The position numbers were made by a program, and so were the translations under genes. From Megaleporinus macrocephalus (taxonomy: Eukaryota > Chordata > Actinopteri > Characiformes > Anostomidae): a stretch of 64,000 nucleotides of DNA. A model generated the notes under the pieces. It saw nothing but the letters and a program-made list of their open reading frames with translations. It had not been told where the DNA came from and did not search any database. The DNA lies in NCBI GenBank assembly GCA_021613375.1, contig CM038718.1, positions 43,856,166 to 43,920,165 on the forward strand, read 5' to 3'. This document shows positions 60,208 through 64,000 of this stretch, in pieces (positions within the stretch are counted from its first letter, which is position 1; every line of letters begins with the position of its first letter).

Positions 60208-60559
60208 CAGTGCTTAATTTGTAAAACATCAGGTAATGGAACACTAAAGGTGGGGTGATCCAGCAAGTGGCAGTGAGGGAAATGGTCCTGGAACGCATAG
60301 ACACAACATTGCTTCAAGAGTCCATCTAACATAGTAGAATTCTATACGATAAAATAATCTTAGCTTTAATGAATGCAGTAAGGAGCTACAACCATAAAAT
60401 CTCAGAGATGCCACTGGACGAATAGCTTTTGGTGTCCCACAAAAAAAAAGACGTCAAAAAGGTGGTGGATCCACATAAATAAGTTCTGGAACACAGGTAC
60501 CTGAAATATGAGAGGTACCGGATCTTGTTCTGGCAAGATCCAGCACAAATTAAGCACTG
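60208..60559. mobile_element. hAT MITE with perfect ends and 8-bp target duplication
   Basis: Left terminus 'cagtgcttaatttgt' and right terminus 'acaaattaagcactg' are perfect 15-bp inverted repeats. The duplication 'ctcacacc' lies at 60200-60207 and 60560-60567. 352 bp, noncoding. Confidence 0.94.
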
Positions 60560-60670
60560 CTCACACCTACAGGTAATTTTAAGTGAGCAGTCAACCTAAC
60601 ATACATGTGTTTGGACTAAGTACCCGGAGGAAACCTACTTAAGCACAGGGAGAACATGCAAACACTCTGG

Positions 60671-61639
60671 CTTACATTGTCCTAGCATACTGTTATATAA
60701 CCAGCTGTGTCCCGTGTGACTATTGTAATAATAAGTGAAATAATATAATATAATGCTGAGTCACTGGCTGATAAAGCCTGGGTCCATAAAATTCATAACT
60801 TAATTCAAAGGAGTCGGCGCTTTGAATTGAGTTATGGATTTTATTTACCCAGTGGATGTGATGCTTTCAGACTTCTCTATCAGCCAGACTGTAATAAGGA
60901 CACCGAGTCTGTGGAGAGAGTCGTACCTTTTAAGATTATCAGTAAAATTAGGTTTAGAAGATTATGCAGTGTAATATTCCAGAGGACCATATGTTCCACT
61001 CGCTCGAGTGTTGGAAGGTCGATTCCTTTGCACATTTCATTAACCCGGCAGATGTTCATTCTCTTCCTGATAAGCTGTGTAGCTTTTAAATACATGCAGA
61101 TGTTAAAGCAATGGCTAGAACGCAGTGTATCCTATGTAATCAACTATACTATCAGATGGTCAAATACTAATTACACTGTCCTAAATGTATTCATAAACAT
61201 AGGACAGCAGTAGAGGTTACACGGATGTTTAAACATTGGTATGTAAACAAAGTCATTCAGAGTGGTTTGATATGTAATGCTTCGTTTGCAGAGAAACTTA
61301 CAGGCTTAGAGGTCTTTACAGTGATAGTGAATGGAACCAGGGGTCAACATTCTACAACACAGATGTGATGTAGCAGTAGCAGGAGGTGGACACTGTGACT
61401 GTGCACTGGTACAAGCTACAAGAAACACCATCAATTTCAAATTAGAAAAGCAAAACTCGAACAGGAAGCTCCTTCAGTCACTCGTCCTGACCGCCTATGA
61501 AAGCTCCCAAATCATCTTCACTGATTTCCTTTTTTCTCCTTCATGAAATCACAAGTTGGAAAAGTTTTCTTTGGGGACTATTTTCCCTTTGAACATCCTT
61601 CATGTATCCTTCACCATCAATTATCTCGATAAAGTAGTG
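60671..61639. other. No recognised gene
   Basis: A 128-codon plus frame (60827-61213) has no recognisable domain. 61230-61340 contains a dispersed repeat related to 36110-36170 ('aaacaaagtcattcaga'). Confidence 0.4.
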
Positions 61640-61985
61640 TTACTACCATTACTACTGTTACTACTATTACCTCTGCTACTACTACTGTTACTACTACTAC
61701 TGCTACTGCTACTACTACTACTGCTGCTACTACTACCACTAATACTGTTACTACTACTACCTCTGCTACCACTACTACTACTGTTACTGCTACCTCTGCT
61801 ACCACTACTACTGTTACTGCTACTACTTCTACTATTACTGCTACTGCTACTACTATTGTTGCTACTACTACTGCTATTACTACAACTACTACTACTACTG
61901 CTGCTGCTACTACTACTGCTACTGCTACTACTACTAATCTTACTACTGCTACTACTACTGCCACTACTACTGCTACTACCACTAC
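61640..61985. repeat. CTA/CTG-type trinucleotide array, left part
   Basis: Compound CTA/CTG/TTA triplets ending directly at the LINE tail. The homopolymeric Leu, Val and Ser frames it creates are artefacts. Confidence 0.93.
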
Positions 61986-62255
61986 TCAAGTCAAGTCAAG
62001 TGGGTTTTATTGCCATTTCAACTACATACAGAGTACACAGTGAAACGAAACAGCGTTCCTCCAGGACCATGGTGCAACATAGACAGTGCATACAAGACAC
62101 AAGTGCAACACAAACAAACAAGTACGGACAGACAACACAACACAACACAGTGTGCAAATTGTACAATGTGTAATAAATAGAGTCCAGTGAGGTAGTAGAG
62201 TTATTAGTGCAATGCTTTGTGCAAAAATGCTTCCCCTTTTTTATCTGGGGTAAAT

Positions 62256-62260
<5 letters not shown>

Positions 62261-62293
<33 letters not shown>
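62261..62293. repeat. (GA)n microsatellite
   Basis: About 16 GA units inside the LINE 3' UTR. Confidence 0.95.
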
Positions 62294-62298
<5 letters not shown>

Positions 62299-62312
62299 GT
62301 ACCAGAAAGATA

Positions 62313-62711
62313 TCAGTTCAGACGTTGAGTTGTGTTGAGAAGTCTGATGGCTTGGGGGAAGAAGCTGTTGCAGAGTCTGGTCGTGTTGGACTGGATGCTG
62401 CGGTACCTTCTTCCTGATGGCAGGAGGGAGAACAGTCTGTGTGAAGGGTGGGTGGGGTCATCCACAATGCTGGTTGCTTTGCAGATGCAGTGGGTGGAGT
62501 AAATGTCCAAGACGGATGGGAGAGAGACTCCGATGATCCTCTCAGCTGTCCTCACAATGCGTTGGAGGGACTTGCGGTCAGAGGCTGTGCAGGTCCCAAA
62601 CCAGGCAGTTATGCAGCTGCTTAGGATGCTCTCTATGGTTCCCCTATAGAAGAGGGTGAGGATGGGTGGAGGGAGACGGGCCTTTCTCAGCCTCCGGAGG
62701 AAGTAGAGACG
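62313..62711 (-). pseudogene. LINE ORF2 C-terminal fragment
   Basis: The frame reads LTLFYRGTIESILSSCITAW, then DRKSLQRIVRTAERIIG, HPSHRLFSLLPSGRRYRSI and FFPQAIRLLN before a stop at 62313-62315. This is the characteristic C-terminal end of fish L2/CR1-group reverse transcriptase proteins. The frame runs on upstream only because the adjacent triplet array has no stops. Confidence 0.85.
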
Positions 62712-63170
62712 TAGTAGAAGTAGTAGAAGTAGTACTTTTACTAATGTTACTGCTACTGCTGCTACTACTACTATTGCTGCTGCTACTACTGCTACTTCTA
62801 CTGCTACTACTACTCTTACTACTGCTACTACTGTCGCCACTACTATTGCTAATACCACTACTTCTACTACTTTTACTGCTACTGCTGCTACTACTACTGC
62901 TACTACTGGTGATACTACTATTATTGCTGGTACTACTACTGGTGCTACTACTACTGCTATTACTGCTACCACTACTACTGCTACTACTACTGCTGCTACA
63001 ACTACTACTAATACCACTGCTACTACTACTGCTACTATCACCACTACTGTTGATACTACTACTACTCTTACTACTACTTCTAATACTACTCTTACTACTA
63101 CTACTACTACCTCTACTACTGCTGCTGCTACTACTACTACTGTCACTATTACTGCTACCACAGTTCTAAT
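62712..63170. repeat. CTA/CTG-type trinucleotide array, right part
   Basis: Begins with TAG/AAG triplets (62712-62732), then switches to ACT/GCT triplets in the orientation of the left part. With 61640-61985 it forms one array split by the LINE. Confidence 0.93.
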
Positions 63171-64000
63171 ACTAATTTAATTAAAAAATAATGAAATATT
63201 TGATAATTACAGCCCAACCATATCTAATTAAAAAAAACATAAATATGCCTCTTCTATGTAATTGCAAAATATTTATGCCTCAGAGAAATATCCCTGAATA
63301 TGCCCTGAACTAATGAACGTTTCACATACCAATGCACAGCTGTAACCATGCATGACATGCCTGAAGACTTAACGAGATAATTAAAGGAGGTAAATGCACC
63401 GGGAATAACATCAAGGTTTGGGTAATGCTGGACACTGAGGTGAAGCACGCAAGCAGCAGAGGACGCAGCAGAGAGTTTAGCGAGGGCCACGAGCCATAGA
63501 GGCCAGTGGTGTGAGGGGAATCAGACAGGGCAAGGTTTCATAGCAGATTGCTATGCACTAACTCTTATCACACCTGACAGTGTCTGTTTTCGGATCCAGC
63601 AACGCACACAGCATACGCAACAGACTACTGGGCTGTAACGGGGAGTGATAGGCTCTGACGAGCCACGCTCCAGCCTTGTGTGTGTGTGTGTATGTGTGTG
63701 CCAAAGCACAGACTGCCCACGGAGATATTTGCTACCAGTTCTTGCTGTCCTAGTTCTTCTCCATGGCTCGCTCACTCACTCACTCACTCTGATAAATGCT
63801 TTCCTCTCCGCACAAGGGAGAGGACAGGAGGTGACATCAAAATCACCAAAGGTTTTAGACAGGTAGACCAACGTTAATGAGTAGGAGCAGTGGAGATAAG
63901 ACGCAGGTCTTATGTCTTATGTTTTAATTCCTGTTTGTTCGATGCTTCGTCTGAGCATGTGAAATTAAATTACTCAATTCATTATTAAATTTCATATGCA
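63171..64000. other. No recognised gene; (GT)n at 63678-63700
   Basis: A GT run is interrupted once by TATG. 'cactcactcactcact' lies at 63771-63786. Frames on both strands carry no domain. Confidence 0.4.

Larger units (their letters stand above)
60036..60670 (+). mobile_element. Common teleost LINE-tail-like repeat (copy 3), interrupted
   Basis: Starts with 'catccatccattcattatct'. It continues with 'gtacaccatggacaggtcgc' and an AC run, is interrupted at 60208-60559, and resumes with 'tacaggtaattttaagtgag' and 'gcacagggagaacatgcaaa'. Confidence 0.75.
61986..62711 (-). mobile_element. 5'-truncated LINE (L2/Rex-like), 3' end
   Basis: On the minus strand, coding sequence for the C-terminus of a reverse transcriptase protein is followed by a 3' UTR and a tail of ACTTG-type repeats at 61986-62000. 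A GA microsatellite (62261-62293) lies in the UTR. About 0.73 kb of a usually 3-5 kb element; 5' truncation is normal for LINEs. Confidence 0.85.

Noticed and set aside
60827..61213. 128-codon plus-strand frame
   Set aside because: No domain recognised and composition typical of AT-rich noncoding DNA.
61556..63169. Long Leu-, Val- or Ser-rich frames, one fused to a LINE fragment
   Set aside because: The same triplet-array artefact. Only the LINE part (62313-62711, minus) is genuine coding-derived sequence.

Overview
The window is from a vertebrate nuclear genome, almost certainly a teleost fish. The evidence is vertebrate exon/intron structure, two genes with clear vertebrate orthologues, and a dense load of fish-type repeats: Tc1/mariner and hAT relics, a V-SINE-like SINE, L2/Rex-type LINE tails, a palindromic MITE whose ends read 'ggctgatctgt', and many long TA microsatellites. 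An ostariophysan such as a characin or catfish is my impression from the repeat families only; it is not proven.

Only two protein-coding genes can be supported. On the minus strand, 24874-25199 is coding exon 1 of a synapsin, best matched to synapsin II (syn2). The rest of that gene would lie to the left. I found no further synapsin exon, so positions 1-24873 are read as syn2 intron 1. On the plus strand, 28162-34046 is a complete five-exon vgll4 (vestigial-like 4, a TEAD-binding antagonist of YAP) of 267 residues with both TDU motifs. The genes are head to head, with start codons 2.96 kb apart. Human chromosome 3p25 has the same divergent VGLL4/SYN2 order, but with TAMM41 between them; no TAMM41 is seen here.

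Layout: 1-24.3 kb, repeat-rich syn2 intron with tandem duplications, Tc1 and hAT relics, and a few repeat-free segments that may be regulatory. 24.3-25.6 kb, syn2 5' intron, exon 1 and GC-rich promoter. 25.6-28.2 kb, shared intergenic region with a MITE cluster and the vgll4 promoter/5' UTR. 28.2-34.05 kb, vgll4, whose fourth intron holds an old IS630/Tc1-type transposon interrupted by a hAT element with an intact 8-bp target duplication. 34.05-39.26 kb, probable long vgll4 3' UTR and downstream DNA. 39.3-42.9 kb, two minisatellites. 43-64 kb, gene-free DNA of MITEs, hAT relics, LINE tails, a possible solo LTR, three large CTA/CTG-type trinucleotide arrays and some repeat-free candidate regulatory segments.

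I did not find a new gene system. The most notable points are the compact head-to-head syn2/vgll4 arrangement, two nested hAT insertions provable from the sequence, a 36-bp minisatellite that keeps a 341-codon frame open, and a LINE that splits a trinucleotide array.
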